A stretch of DNA of 21,832 nucleotides from assembly GCA_900757485.1 (NCBI GenBank), contig CAAEOA010000033.1, positions 1 through 21,832 on the forward strand, given 5' to 3'. Under the pieces are notes generated by a model. The model saw only the letters and a list, made by a program, of their open reading frames with translations, did not search any database and had not been told where the DNA came from. The position numbers and the translations under genes are program-made. The stretch's first letter is position 1. Every line of letters begins with the position of its first letter. Positions 14,001-20,683 of the stretch are shown in pieces. This DNA is from Oscillospiraceae bacterium. GTDB taxonomy: Bacteria; Bacillota; Clostridia; Oscillospirales; Ruminococcaceae.

Positions 14001-14797
14001 CTAACGAGTCCAAGGTTGTAACAAGAGTCGAGAATCGAACCAACACGGTTTCTTCCGCCAACAATACCACCAGCGTAACATCCTATAACTAAAGCCTTAG
14101 AGCCGCAATTTTGAATAATGCCATTGTTTTCTCCAGATATACCGCCAACATAAGAGTATACATTTGTATCCAGCGTTTCTTCCGTAATATAATTTTCTAC
14201 CGAATTGATTTTTCCAGAAACATTGCAATTACTTATTGTTCCATTGTTTTTACCGCAAATTATGCCAACAAAGCCATCTACACTATTATCTTTTATTGAA
14301 TTCAACTGTACATTAATTTCAACATTAGAAATTTCAAGGTTCTTTATTTGACCTTGATTACAACCAAAAAGTCCAATATTCGTGCTATATACTCTATGCG
14401 ATCCCGTAACACCTTCGGTTGAGTATACGATATTATTAGAAATGTTATCAATAGTAAAGTTATTTCCATTAAAAACACCACAAAAGGCATTATCCTCGCT
14501 ATCTCCAATAGGTATCCAACCTTGCCCATTATTGTAAAAGTTTCCGTCTTCAGCAAAATCAGCATCTGTAAATTCAATGTCTCTTACCAATTTAAAGTTG
14601 GCATCAAGATGATTACGCACATTGTTAAGATGCTCCTTTGTTTCAATCAGATACGGATTTGCTGCAGTTCCATCTCCTCCAGCAAATTCGGACGTGGATG
14701 CTGTGACTGTTACAATATGTAACGGCACTGTAACAAGCAACAGTGCCAACGAGAGTAGCAACGCCAAAATACGTTTCCATCCTTTCATTCTTCTCAT
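11048..14797 (-). CDS. Large secreted GLUG-repeat / Ig-like protein with C-terminal dockerin
   Basis: A 1249-aa secreted protein. The start at 14797 (MRRMKGWKRILALLL) has GAGGGGG 8 nt upstream and gives a normal signal peptide (about 1-33). Residues about 40-865 form two copies of one module. Each opens with NPYLIETKEHLNNVRNHLD- or DPYKIRTKYDLDNIRNDLD-type sequence, then FYNNGQGWIPIG, followed by many GLUG-type repeats (GGIVG...G.I..CYN.G) expected to form a beta-solenoid. Three Big_3-like Ig domains (about 873-950, 951-1028, 1029-1108) and a small beta module precede a type-I-like dockerin (1185-1249) with two Ca2+ loops, DTNGDGDISITD and DTNGDNGISITD. No glycoside hydrolase is visible, so adhesion is more likely than degradation. 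The cohesin gene follows after 13 nt. Confidence 0.9.
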   Translation of the reverse strand: MRRMKGWKRILALLLSLALLLVTVPLHIVTVTASTSEFAGGDGTAANPYLIETKEHLNNVRNHLDANFKLVRDIEFTDADFAEDGNFYNNGQGWIPIGDSEDNAFCGVFNGNNFTIDNISNNIVYSTEGVTGSHRVYSTNIGLFGCNQGQIKNLEISNVEINVQLNSIKDNSVDGFVGIICGKNNGTISNCNVSGKINSVENYITEETLDTNVYSYVGGISGENNGIIQNCGSKALVIGCYAGGIVGGRNRVGSILDSCYNLGLVSGSDYASGICGGVNYGEISKCYNSGTIDGSRYVSGISSNNGANIENCFNSGTLHGGSFVGGIVADWNSGNISCCYNVGDIYSTDYFGGIIFPSLNSESGTVSNSYYLDNIPEEVGTGRKEGTRCSYEQMLEKDCFINFDFSTVWEVEIESDYEFPVLKNIRYSNINNSIYESADGTGKWWDPYKIRTKYDLDNIRNDLDAYYKLVGNIVFNKSDFDADGDFYNNGQGWIPIGTDNANSFSGEFDGAGFYIENLQINATLSDSAYIGLFGYSKGVIKNLGVINSNYSINTFEANVYGGAIVGCTESDISNCYTNGEIEVLSTSSEADVIAVGGIAGLASNSKALSFYRCSNECNISIDRSVTSTVSSGGLAQSFAGGIIGQAASIVSISECNNFGDILTSYTGNHLVDISSGGILGYSHGILAKINNCYNCGNVTAFSPDANNLVNNHAGGIAGDNHSIEVEQCYNSGNIRSNHESGGIFASTYAESSITDCFNVGNVSSGFSSGGIGGLTEATILNCYSVGLVEGRIYGGIVGFNNGGNATVTNCFYWDIVDRGVGNWDDNAIKCDLNAMKDLSTYNGFDFENVWSRSSNTNYAFPMLQSVNFVFEKELSIIKIDALPTKLQYLESKDLLDVSGGTIELFYNNGDISLLDMDVTMITGFDNTKVGKQTLTVTYSGKTTTFEVEITKKSLASISISKNPIKSEYLEGDTELDTTGMELILTYNNDSTETITGGWNTEFDFSTHGTKNVKVIYQGKETCFSVTVLEKSISEISIASQPTKQEYVVGEDLQTAGLTIKITYNNGTSATVSTGWSITGYDKNKIGTQTITVTYQSKNATFTVTVKSKVPNSITSSTYIVSGGYISKIPAGTTVSTLINGINEKQYIKVYKGNAEVSGNTKVGTGIIVKLMDGSTVKQSITVVVTGDTNGDGDISITDMIAVKAQILGKSKFEGAVAKAADTNGDNGISITDFIQIKAHILGKSKIQAR

Positions 14798-14838
14798 GAA
14801 AAATCCCCCTCTGCCTTGTCTCTCTGTTTTAATATAAC

Positions 14839-14867
14839 AAAAAAGTGCGTGACCGAAGCCACGCACC
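14839..14867 (-). terminator. Intrinsic terminator inside the leader of the dockerin gene
   Basis: Minus strand GTGCGTG, loop GCTTCGGT, CACGCAC (7-bp perfect stem), followed by six T. It lies downstream of the leader promoter and upstream of the dockerin gene, so it can act only as an attenuator of that operon. Confidence 0.8.
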
Positions 14868-14984
14868 GAAAAACGTAGCTTCGATTCTGTTGCTACACAG
14901 TTCATTCCTCAACAGGATATGACAACCAAAGCATACATTTTTACCAAACGTATGCCTGTTGAGAATAACGTTAAACTGCGTAGC
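14839..14984 (-). promoter_or_regulatory. Structured 5' leader with terminator: candidate riboswitch/attenuator of the dockerin-cohesin operon
   Basis: The transcript predicted to start near 14984 begins with an 11-bp stem (GCTACGCAGTT, 14974-14984, with AACTGTGTAGC, 14892-14902). This encloses a perfect 9-bp stem (CTCAACAGG and CCTGTTGAG, arms 14955-14963 and 14908-14916) and an inner 5-6 bp stem (GCATAC/GTATGC). The 3' strand of the outer stem (TGTAGC) can instead pair with GCTACG downstream. The leader ends in an intrinsic terminator 42 nt before the ATG. I could not match it to c-di-GMP-I/II, cobalamin, SAM, purine, fluoride, preQ1 or T-box consensus elements. Confidence 0.6.
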
Positions 14985-14990
14985 ATTTTT

Positions 14991-15019
14991 ATTATAGTCG
15001 TTATACCAAATGTTGTCAA
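14991..15019 (-). promoter_or_regulatory. Perfect sigma-A promoter of the dockerin-cohesin operon
   Basis: On the minus strand TTGACA (15014-15019), a 17-nt spacer and TATAAT (14991-14996). Transcription should start near 14984, at the first base of the 11-bp outer leader stem. A strong promoter held in check by a leader terminator fits conditional expression of the surface proteins. Confidence 0.85.
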
Positions 15020-15230
15020 CAGTTCGAGAACATAATTTATTGTTGTCTTCTCCATTTTAAAGCATGTGTCAGCAGCGCCGCTATTTCCATTATACTCTGT
15101 CGGAACTGCCGAAGCGCTACGCCACACCACCGAAGGTCTTGACAGCAAAAACTTTTATGCCTTTAATCCTGCTTTTGACACAAACCGAAAAAAAACACGC
15201 TAACACAGAATATTATTTCATCACAATATC
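15020..15230. other. Intergenic stretch, nothing recognised
   Basis: About 210 bp between the dockerin-operon promoter and the hairpin that ends the ttcA-nnr operon. I see no ORF with a ribosome-binding site, no tRNA and no clear repeat. A minus-strand TATAAT occurs near 15090 without a good -35. Confidence 0.5.
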
Positions 15231-15270
15231 AAGCACCATGCTTATCGCTGACGCGATAAGCATGGTGCTT
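15231..15270 (-). terminator. Long perfect hairpin ending the ttcA-nnr operon
   Basis: Perfect 18-bp arms (AAGCACCATGCTTATCGC and its complement) with a 4-nt loop, 21 nt past the stop of the 188-aa gene. There is no T-tract on either side (TGCTTGATATTG on the minus strand), so it may act as a terminator or as a transcript-stabilising hairpin. Confidence 0.65.
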
Positions 15271-15291
15271 GTGCATTTCAAAAAATTCCGT

Positions 15292-15858
15292 TCATTTCGT
15301 CTCGCTGTCCCCTGTACCGAAAGTACATTCCAAATCCATTTCCGGAATAGTCAGCTTCAACAGCGAACCAGTATTTTTATCCACCTGCAGTTCAAAATTT
15401 CCGTTATCATTCTCGCCTTTCAGCAAAACGGTCTTACCGCTTTTTTTCATCGATATTCCGCTACCCCGCGCTGCTGTATCTACTGCTTTCACAATCGCCG
15501 AGGTCATCGCGTTTGCAAGCAAACTATCATCATCTGTCTTGATGCTCATACCTAAATAACTGATTTGAATATCACTGCCGTTATACTGAAAATTCATTCC
15601 GTTTAACGCTTTCGGAGAAATTAAAGTAATATTACAAACGCCGTCTCCGATTCGATTAATATCTGCAGTAGCTTCAATCTCTCCGAAATGAATATTCGCT
15701 TTTGCAGTAAATCCCTGCTCCAGATCAAGCGGCACAATATCATTACTGTTGCCGTTTCTGCTGCACGCCCAAAACACGCCCATCAACACCACTACAATGA
15801 CAACAGCAATAATGACATATTTCCATTTGATTTTTGTGACCGCATGCAATACTATCAT
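15292..15858 (-). CDS. Membrane-anchored extracytoplasmic protein, unknown function
   Basis: A 188-aa protein with one N-terminal hydrophobic helix (YVIIAVVIVVVLMGVFWAC) followed by an extracytoplasmic domain. The Cys after FWA could be lipidated, but the lipobox is not canonical. The rest is beta-rich with alternating strands (FTAKANIHFGEIEATADI, GVCNITLISPKALNG, KTVLLKGENDNGNFELQVDKNTGSLLKLTIPE), a LolA/LppX-like pattern seen in many Clostridia lipoproteins of unknown role. It begins 3 nt after nnr stops, so it is translationally coupled. AGGA abuts the ATG, so a TTG four codons in is an alternative start. No function can be assigned. Confidence 0.78.
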   Translation of the reverse strand: MIVLHAVTKIKWKYVIIAVVIVVVLMGVFWACSRNGNSNDIVPLDLEQGFTAKANIHFGEIEATADINRIGDGVCNITLISPKALNGMNFQYNGSDIQISYLGMSIKTDDDSLLANAMTSAIVKAVDTAARGSGISMKKSGKTVLLKGENDNGNFELQVDKNTGSLLKLTIPEMDLECTFGTGDSETK

Positions 15859-15860
15859 TC

Positions 15861-17408
15861 CTATCTATTCATAGATTGAAACAGCAAGGGCAATTCTGCA
15901 ATCATATCACTCGGAAGCATACCGTATTGCGAACGTTTTTCCGCTGTTTTGTCACCACACAGACCATGCAGATATACGGCGGCAGCGGCAGCCAACGACG
16001 GCTCGATTCCCTGTGCCGCAAATGCCGCGATCATCCCTGCCAGCATATCACCGCTACCTCCCCGTGCCATTCCGGGATTTCCGGTAGTATTCAAATACAG
16101 TTCGCCGGTTGGAAGCGCAATAATGGTTGACGCATCCTTCAAAACCAGTATCACATTCCATTGCTTTGCAAAATCGCGTGCAATCCGAAAAGCATCCTCT
16201 TTTATTTCGGGTACAGTCTTTTTTGTCAACCGTGACATCTCGCCCATATGTGGGGTTAAAATAACAGGTACTTTTGCTGTTCTAATTATATTTATGTCGC
16301 GACTGAGGCAATTTATGCCATCTGCATCAATAATTATAGGAGAAGTACTGTTTTCCAGCACGGTACGCAAAATCGTAATGGTATTTTCCGAAACGCCGAT
16401 TCCGCATCCGATTAGGCATGCGGAAGATTTCAACAGCATCATTGCCAAGTCACGCATGGATTCCGTACTGATTTGACCTTCAGAATCGGCTTTGCATCGT
16501 AAAAAAGTAGCTTCGCAAAAATGGGACGCTGCAATATCCGCCACCATATCAGTAGATGCCAAAGTAACGATGCCAGCTCCGCTGCGCAATGCTGCCAACG
16601 TAGATATCACTGCCGCGCCCGGCATATTTTTGCTGCCCGCAATATTCAACAATCTACCGTAATTTCCCTTATGGCTGTCTGGTTTTCGAACCGGCAATGC
16701 TGCATCAATGACGTTCTCATCCAGGACAGTCAGCAAAAAGCCCATGTTGGCAAAACAATCCTCTTCCATTCCGATATGAACCGTGTGCACTTCACCGCAA
16801 AAGCGACGGGATTGCGGTAAAATATGCGCCAGTTTCATTGCCGCAAAAGCAACGGTAATTTCAGGGCAAAAGGCATCTTGATCCATTTCTCCGTTGTCGC
16901 TGTTCACTCCCGACGGCATATCCAAAGATAGCTTGCAAGCCTTTGCCTGATTGGCCATTCGGAACATTCCGGCAACACGTTCCGGAAGCGCACCGTGGAA
17001 ACCGGTTCCGAACACCGCGTCAACAATCACCTCACAATGATTGATACGATCGCTGATCATTTCGTCAGCATCAACGCCGAGCATGAGAATTTCGACTTCA
17101 AGAGCAGTAAGCGTGTCGTACATAGCGCGCGCGTCGTTGGTTCTGGGCAGACCTGTAATAATTACAGTGGTAATACGATTTTGCTCTAACAGCTTTCTTG
17201 CTACCACAAATCCGTCACCGCCGTTATTTCCTGTTCCGCAGAGTACAACAAACCGCTTGCCCTCCAACCCGATATGATCTCGGATTACCCGATAAGCAGC
17301 CGAACCGGCATTTTCCATTAACCGCAAATAAGGAATCCCGCCCTCATTTGCATTTTGTTCCGCAAGTTTCATTTCGGATGTACTGACTATTCTGGACGCT
17401 TGCAACAT
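15861..17408 (-). CDS. nnr: Bifunctional NAD(P)H-hydrate epimerase / ADP-dependent NAD(P)H-hydrate dehydratase
   Basis: A 515-aa fusion enzyme that repairs hydrated NAD(P)H: the N-terminal YjeF_N domain epimerises R- to S-NAD(P)HX, and the C-terminal ribokinase-like domain dehydrates the S form using ADP. N-terminal motifs are ENAGSAAYRVI, VVLCGTGNNGGDGFVVARKL, VDAVFGTGFHG and LSLDMPSGVNSDNG. C-terminal motifs are SHKGNYGRLLNIAGS, GAAVISTLAALRSGAGIVTLA, IIDADGINCL, VILTPHMGEMSRL and NPGMARGGSGDMLAG with the catalytic aspartate. The start at 17408 (MLQASRIVSTSEMK) has AGGAGGA 7 nt upstream; the longer frame to 17516 overlaps the upstream gene. It is 13 nt downstream of the ttcA-like gene and 2 nt upstream of the 188-aa gene. 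Length and motifs are complete. Confidence 0.96.
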   Translation of the reverse strand: MLQASRIVSTSEMKLAEQNANEGGIPYLRLMENAGSAAYRVIRDHIGLEGKRFVVLCGTGNNGGDGFVVARKLLEQNRITTVIITGLPRTNDARAMYDTLTALEVEILMLGVDADEMISDRINHCEVIVDAVFGTGFHGALPERVAGMFRMANQAKACKLSLDMPSGVNSDNGEMDQDAFCPEITVAFAAMKLAHILPQSRRFCGEVHTVHIGMEEDCFANMGFLLTVLDENVIDAALPVRKPDSHKGNYGRLLNIAGSKNMPGAAVISTLAALRSGAGIVTLASTDMVADIAASHFCEATFLRCKADSEGQISTESMRDLAMMLLKSSACLIGCGIGVSENTITILRTVLENSTSPIIIDADGINCLSRDINIIRTAKVPVILTPHMGEMSRLTKKTVPEIKEDAFRIARDFAKQWNVILVLKDASTIIALPTGELYLNTTGNPGMARGGSGDMLAGMIAAFAAQGIEPSLAAAAAVYLHGLCGDKTAEKRSQYGMLPSDMIAELPLLFQSMNR

Positions 17409-17421
17409 GATATTTTCCTCC

Positions 17422-18165
17422 TCAGCCGCGTTTTTCTGCATTTGCTTCCGGATATCCCCATCCGTCAATGCCGGCGCGCCGCATAGCGCCGAAAATACGA
17501 TAGGTAATTCCGTCATTTTCTTTTTCTTTGGCTCTTAAAAACTCTTTCATATCCTGTCTGGCAGTATTTCCGTCAGCAGGACATTTGCTTTTTACAATCG
17601 GCAGATTGTTTTTTACCGCCGCTTTACGCACCTCTTTCTCAGGAGCAAAAACCATAGGACGAATCAGCCAAAGATTTTTTCTGGACAGATAGCTTTTGGG
17701 AGAAAAACAGCCGATTCTTCCCTCGTTAAAGAGATTCATCATAAAAGTTTCCACGGCGTCATCATAATGGTGCCCCAGCGCGATTTTATTACATCCCGCA
17801 TCAATTGCCGTATCGTGCAAAGCTCCCCGCCTCATTCTGGCACAAAGGCTGCATGGACTGGTTTCCTGCCGCACATCAAAGACAATTTCACCGATCTGAG
17901 TCCGTTTTAAAATATAAGGAATATCCATTTCTTCACATAGCTGCGCAATGGAGCTGTAATCTCCTTGTATACCGTTGAAGCCGGGATCAAGCGTAATCGC
18001 CACAATATCATAATTAATCCCGATAAACCGTTTCAGCATATATAATCCCCGCAGTAAAACCACCGAATCCTTGCCGCCGGATACCCCAACCGCAACTTTA
18101 TCTCCATCCTGCAGTAAATCAAACTCCTGAATCGCTTTTCGCATATATCCCAACATTTTTTGCAT
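17422..18165 (-). CDS. ttcA: TtcA-family tRNA thiolation ATPase (PP-loop, Fe-S)
   Basis: A 247-aa PP-loop ATP pyrophosphatase of the TtcA/TtuA group, which activates a tRNA base for sulfur insertion (2-thiocytidine 32 in the E. coli enzyme). The PP-loop GVSGGKDSVVLL is at 26-37, the CSLCARMRRG CxxC pair is near 100-103, a third cysteine lies in VKSKCPADG (4Fe-4S ligands in the family), and the LGHHYDDAVETFMMNLF block is typical. The start at 18165 is chosen for a purine-rich AGGGAG about 10 nt upstream; an in-frame ATG at 18213 lacks a ribosome-binding site. It is first in the ttcA-nnr-188aa operon. Exact substrate (C32 or another base) cannot be told from sequence alone. Confidence 0.88.
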   Translation of the reverse strand: MQKMLGYMRKAIQEFDLLQDGDKVAVGVSGGKDSVVLLRGLYMLKRFIGINYDIVAITLDPGFNGIQGDYSSIAQLCEEMDIPYILKRTQIGEIVFDVRQETSPCSLCARMRRGALHDTAIDAGCNKIALGHHYDDAVETFMMNLFNEGRIGCFSPKSYLSRKNLWLIRPMVFAPEKEVRKAAVKNNLPIVKSKCPADGNTARQDMKEFLRAKEKENDGITYRIFGAMRRAGIDGWGYPEANAEKRG

Positions 18166-18296
18166 AATTGCCGTTCTCCCTCTCCTATCTCCATCAAAAA
18201 CTCCGTATTTCATCGAAAGTGTTGCTTTATCCGATCATACCACTTATTTTACTGCTAAATGATTTCATATTCCCTCAGATTATTATAACATAAATT

Positions 18297-18529
18297 TCAT
18301 CAAAACAGTGTTTTGATGACCGCCGCAGGCGGTAACGCTGCCTTGCAGCGTAATTTACTGTTGCAATAGAAAAGCGTCGGCACCTTGTGCCGCCATAGCC
18401 GCATTTTTATGCGGCACGCAGAGACAACAGTCTCTGCTTTGCTTTTTATTATAACATAAACTTCTTGCGCAGCGCAGCGAGCAATGTATCAATGTTCTTA
18501 CAAAGCGCATCGTGCTTTGTAAGAACATT
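18297..18529. repeat. Array of perfect short hairpins upstream of rplM
   Basis: Consecutive perfect inverted repeats with 1-4 nt centres: 10-bp arms CATCAAAACA/TGTTTTGATG (18298-18318); ACCGCC/GGCGGT (18319-18333); ACGCTGC/GCAGCGT (18335-18351); CGGCAC/GTGCCG (18378-18392); GCCGCAT/ATGCGGC (18398-18415); GCAGAGAC/GTCTCTGC (18418-18437); then a 16-bp stem AATGTTCTTACAAAGC with its complement (18491-18529). Two near copies of ATTATAACATAAA.TTC flank the array (18283-18298 and about 18449-18463). It lies between divergent ttcA and rplM, so it is not a shared terminator of convergent genes. A mosaic of small hairpin elements or a structured RNA is likely. Confidence 0.8.
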
Positions 18530-18683
18530 ATATAATAAGAATGCCGCTCATTCAAGTGTTCATGAAAGGAAAATAAAGAAAATTAAAACTGAAATGGTTT
18601 TTAAGAAACAGAGAGATTTTGCGTAAATGAAAGAGATATTGAGAGAAATATGGCTGTAATTTAAAAAATCGGCGTTTTTAGCC

Positions 18684-18712
18684 TTGACAAAAGTTTCATC
18701 AACCGATATAAT
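18684..18712 (+). promoter_or_regulatory. Perfect sigma-A promoter of rplM-rpsI
   Basis: TTGACA (18684-18689), a 17-nt spacer and TATAAT (18707-18712); predicted start near 18719-18720, giving a ~60-nt leader. The short leader could hold autoregulation by L13 as in other Firmicutes, but I see no clear L13-leader fold. Confidence 0.9.
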
Positions 18713-18780
18713 ATAAAACGTTGTATGAAGAATGGATTTGTTCCACGGATTACGAAAATTATATTTGGAGGATGACAGTT

Positions 18781-19209
18781 ATGTCAACTTATATGCCAAA
18801 AGCGAATGAAATCACTCGCAAATGGTACGTGCTTGACGCTGAGAATAAACCGCTCGGCCGTGTAGCTGCTAAAGCTGCCCACATTCTGCGCGGAAAGCAC
18901 AAACCTACTTTTACTCCCAATGCTGATTGCGGAGATCACGTTATCATCATCAACTGCGGCAAAGCAGTTCTGACCGGTAACAAAGCTCAGAAAAAATTCT
19001 ATCGTTGGCACACCGGCTGGCTTGGCGGTTTGAAAGAAATCAAATACGCTGATTTGATGGATACCAACCCGGAAAAAGCAATGATGCTTGCTGTAAAAGG
19101 TATGCTTCCTGACACCGTTATTGGCCGCGATTCTCTCCGTCGTCTGAGAGTTTACAAAGATGCGGAACATCAGAACGCTGCTCAAAAACCTGAAGCTTAC
19201 GAAATATAA
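18781..19209 (+). CDS. rplM: 50S ribosomal protein L13
   Basis: A 142-aa early-assembly protein of the large ribosomal subunit. Family blocks are WYVLDAENKPLGRVAAKAAHILRGKHKPTFTP, DHVIIINCGKAVLTGNKAQKKFYRWHTGW, and the C-terminal GMLPDTVIGRDSLRRLRVYKDAEHQNAAQKPE. The ATG at 18781 follows TTTGGAGG by 9 nt; a TTG-started extension to 18721 would begin at the transcription start and is rejected. It is followed by rpsI after 17 nt, the universal L13-S9 pair. Confidence 0.98.
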   Translation: MSTYMPKANEITRKWYVLDAENKPLGRVAAKAAHILRGKHKPTFTPNADCGDHVIIINCGKAVLTGNKAQKKFYRWHTGWLGGLKEIKYADLMDTNPEKAMMLAVKGMLPDTVIGRDSLRRLRVYKDAEHQNAAQKPEAYEI

Positions 19210-19226
19210 GGAAGGAGGCAATTTGA

Positions 19227-19625
19227 ATGTACGATTCTAAACCATATTACTACGGAACCGGTAGAAGAAAAAGCTCTGTTGCCAGAGTAAGAGTATATCA
19301 AGGAACCGGCAACATTACCATTAACGGCAGAGATATTGACGATTATTTCGGTCTGGAAACATTGAAACTGATTGTTCGCCAACCGCTCAATCTCACCAAT
19401 ACAAACGGCAGTTTTGACATTGTTTGCACCGTTGCAGGCGGCGGTGTAACCGGACAGGCAGGCGCAATCCGCCCCGGTTTGTCCAGAGCATTGTTAAACT
19501 TTAACGAGGAATTGCGTCCTGTCCTGAAAAAAGCAGGATTCCTGACTCGTGACCCGAGAATGAAAGAACGTAAAAAGTACGGTCTCAAAGGCGCTCGTCG
19601 TGCTCCTCAGTTCTCAAAGAGATAA
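19227..19625 (+). CDS. rpsI: 30S ribosomal protein S9
   Basis: A 132-aa small-subunit protein whose C-terminal SKR tail contacts P-site tRNA. Blocks seen are YYGTGRRKSSVARVRVYQGTG, GRDIDDYFGLETLKLIVRQPL, the VAGGGVTGQAGAIRPGLSRAL block and DPRMKERKKYGLKGARRAPQFSKR. AAGGAGG lies 8 nt before the ATG. The 3' end of rpsI is a known insertion site for integrative elements in Firmicutes, and mobile genes begin about 150 bp downstream here, after an intact terminator, so the coding region is undisturbed. Confidence 0.98.
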   Translation: MYDSKPYYYGTGRRKSSVARVRVYQGTGNITINGRDIDDYFGLETLKLIVRQPLNLTNTNGSFDIVCTVAGGGVTGQAGAIRPGLSRALLNFNEELRPVLKKAGFLTRDPRMKERKKYGLKGARRAPQFSKR

Positions 19626-19648
19626 TCAGAGAACACTACTATCGCTCA

Positions 19649-19684
19649 AAAACCCCGAAACTACTACAGTTTCGGGGTTTTCTT
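19649..19684 (+). terminator. Terminator of rplM-rpsI
   Basis: Perfect 12-bp stem AACCCCGAAACT with AGTTTCGGGGTT, 5-nt loop, followed by TTTTCTTTA, starting 24 nt after the rpsI stop. Confidence 0.95.
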
Positions 19685-19700
19685 TATGCTCTGAAAAATG

Positions 19701-19720
19701 ATTTGGTGCTAATTTGGTGC
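19701..19720 (+). repeat. Tandem ATTTGGTGC direct repeats, candidate integrase arm/att site
   Basis: ATTTGGTGC occurs at 19701-19709 and 19712-19720, one helical turn (11 bp) apart, just behind the rpsI terminator. Repeats of this kind bind the N-terminal arm-binding domain of tyrosine integrases. One frame here also reads FGANLVQHSMKYYHTI then stop, like the tail of a tyrosine integrase, so the site may be an old or current element terminus. Confidence 0.45.
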
Positions 19721-19774
19721 AACATTCTATGAAGTACTATCACACGATATAAAACGATACGGGAACTTCGGCTA

Positions 19775-20683
19775 TCACTTGCCGATTTCGAGACCAGCAT
19801 AACCCTCTTTTTTCAATAGTGCGCTGGCGTAGTTCCTGCTGAATGAGTAATAGAAGCAGTCATATATGATGCGGTCATCGGGTCGCTGGGACTCTTTGGC
19901 CGTATATCCCTCATGATTGAGTACGGATTCCATCTCTTTGGCTGTCAATCCAATGTGGAAACCCACATTACACAAAAACTGTTTTCCATATACACGCTGT
20001 TTGTCTTCTTCCTTATTCTTTACATAAGGATAGAAGATGTTTTTATTTATATGGTTCTCTCGAATGTCAGCAATTAGATAGTCAGATAGGGTCTTGCTCT
20101 CGGTCGGCTGTAGTTTGCGTTCAACTGTCTGCCATTTACCACGTCTAATTTCCATAAGTACTTTCTTCATATCCATCTTGCCTATCTGCTCTGCTTTTTC
20201 GAGGATATTAACTTTGTAAGTAATGGTCTGTAATGACAGCTGGTCAATAACAGCGTGTAAAGCTTCTCGCTTTCCCGATGTAAAACTCTCTATATACCTT
20301 GAATAGTTCTTAACTCTGTCTGCTTCTCGGTCAATGCTCTTGGATATAATGTGGCTTGTGACATTTTCTAACTGTAATTGCTCCACTTCAGCTGTAATGT
20401 TGATTTCTACTCCGTCAGTGGTAAGAGCCATATATCGGGGTGACTTTAGCACGGACAGTTTGAGTGCTCTATCAAACTGTGTACTTGTCATTGTTCCTTT
20501 ATGAGCATTGAAGAACTCTATATACTCCTTACAGAACTCAGCAACGGCTTCTTGGTAGCGGTAGGGGTATTCGGTATAAATCAGTCTGTCGCTCGGCAGA
20601 ATGGCTGTACGACATTGCTTTATCCAGCGTGCTAACTGGATGAAGTTAAGGTTTTCTATATCAACTTGAAACAACTCGTTCAT
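19775..20683 (-). CDS. Hypothetical protein of the mobile region, 302 aa
   Basis: A 302-aa, largely helical and charged cytoplasmic protein with no signal or membrane segment. I recognise no family. Visible segments are an N-terminal YRYQEAVAEFCKEYIEFFNAH helix, a central RKLQPTESKTLSDYLIADI stretch, and a C-terminal block (FLCNVGFHIGLTAKEMESVL, then GYTAKESQRPDDRIIYDCFY) that looks like a distinct small helical domain. TTAGGAGG lies 7-8 nt before the ATG. It is divergent from the recombinase gene, with a 424-bp regulatory region between. This position is typical for an element regulator or accessory factor, but no helix-turn-helix is evident. Confidence 0.85.
   Translation of the reverse strand: MNELFQVDIENLNFIQLARWIKQCRTAILPSDRLIYTEYPYRYQEAVAEFCKEYIEFFNAHKGTMTSTQFDRALKLSVLKSPRYMALTTDGVEINITAEVEQLQLENVTSHIISKSIDREADRVKNYSRYIESFTSGKREALHAVIDQLSLQTITYKVNILEKAEQIGKMDMKKVLMEIRRGKWQTVERKLQPTESKTLSDYLIADIRENHINKNIFYPYVKNKEEDKQRVYGKQFLCNVGFHIGLTAKEMESVLNHEGYTAKESQRPDDRIIYDCFYYSFSRNYASALLKKEGYAGLEIGK

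Noticed and set aside
14839..14984. Known c-di-GMP-I/II, purine, fluoride or cobalamin riboswitch in the dockerin leader
   Set aside because: The CACGCAC word lies in the terminator stem and the conserved cores of these classes are absent; kept only as an unclassified candidate.
14909..15148. 79-codon minus-strand ORF
   Set aside because: It runs through the perfect promoter and structured leader of the dockerin gene and has no ribosome-binding site.
18297..18529. CRISPR array
   Set aside because: The hairpins differ in sequence and there is no constant repeat with regular spacers.
18355..18555. 66-codon minus-strand ORF in the hairpin array
   Set aside because: It consists of the palindromic repeats translated, with no ribosome-binding site.
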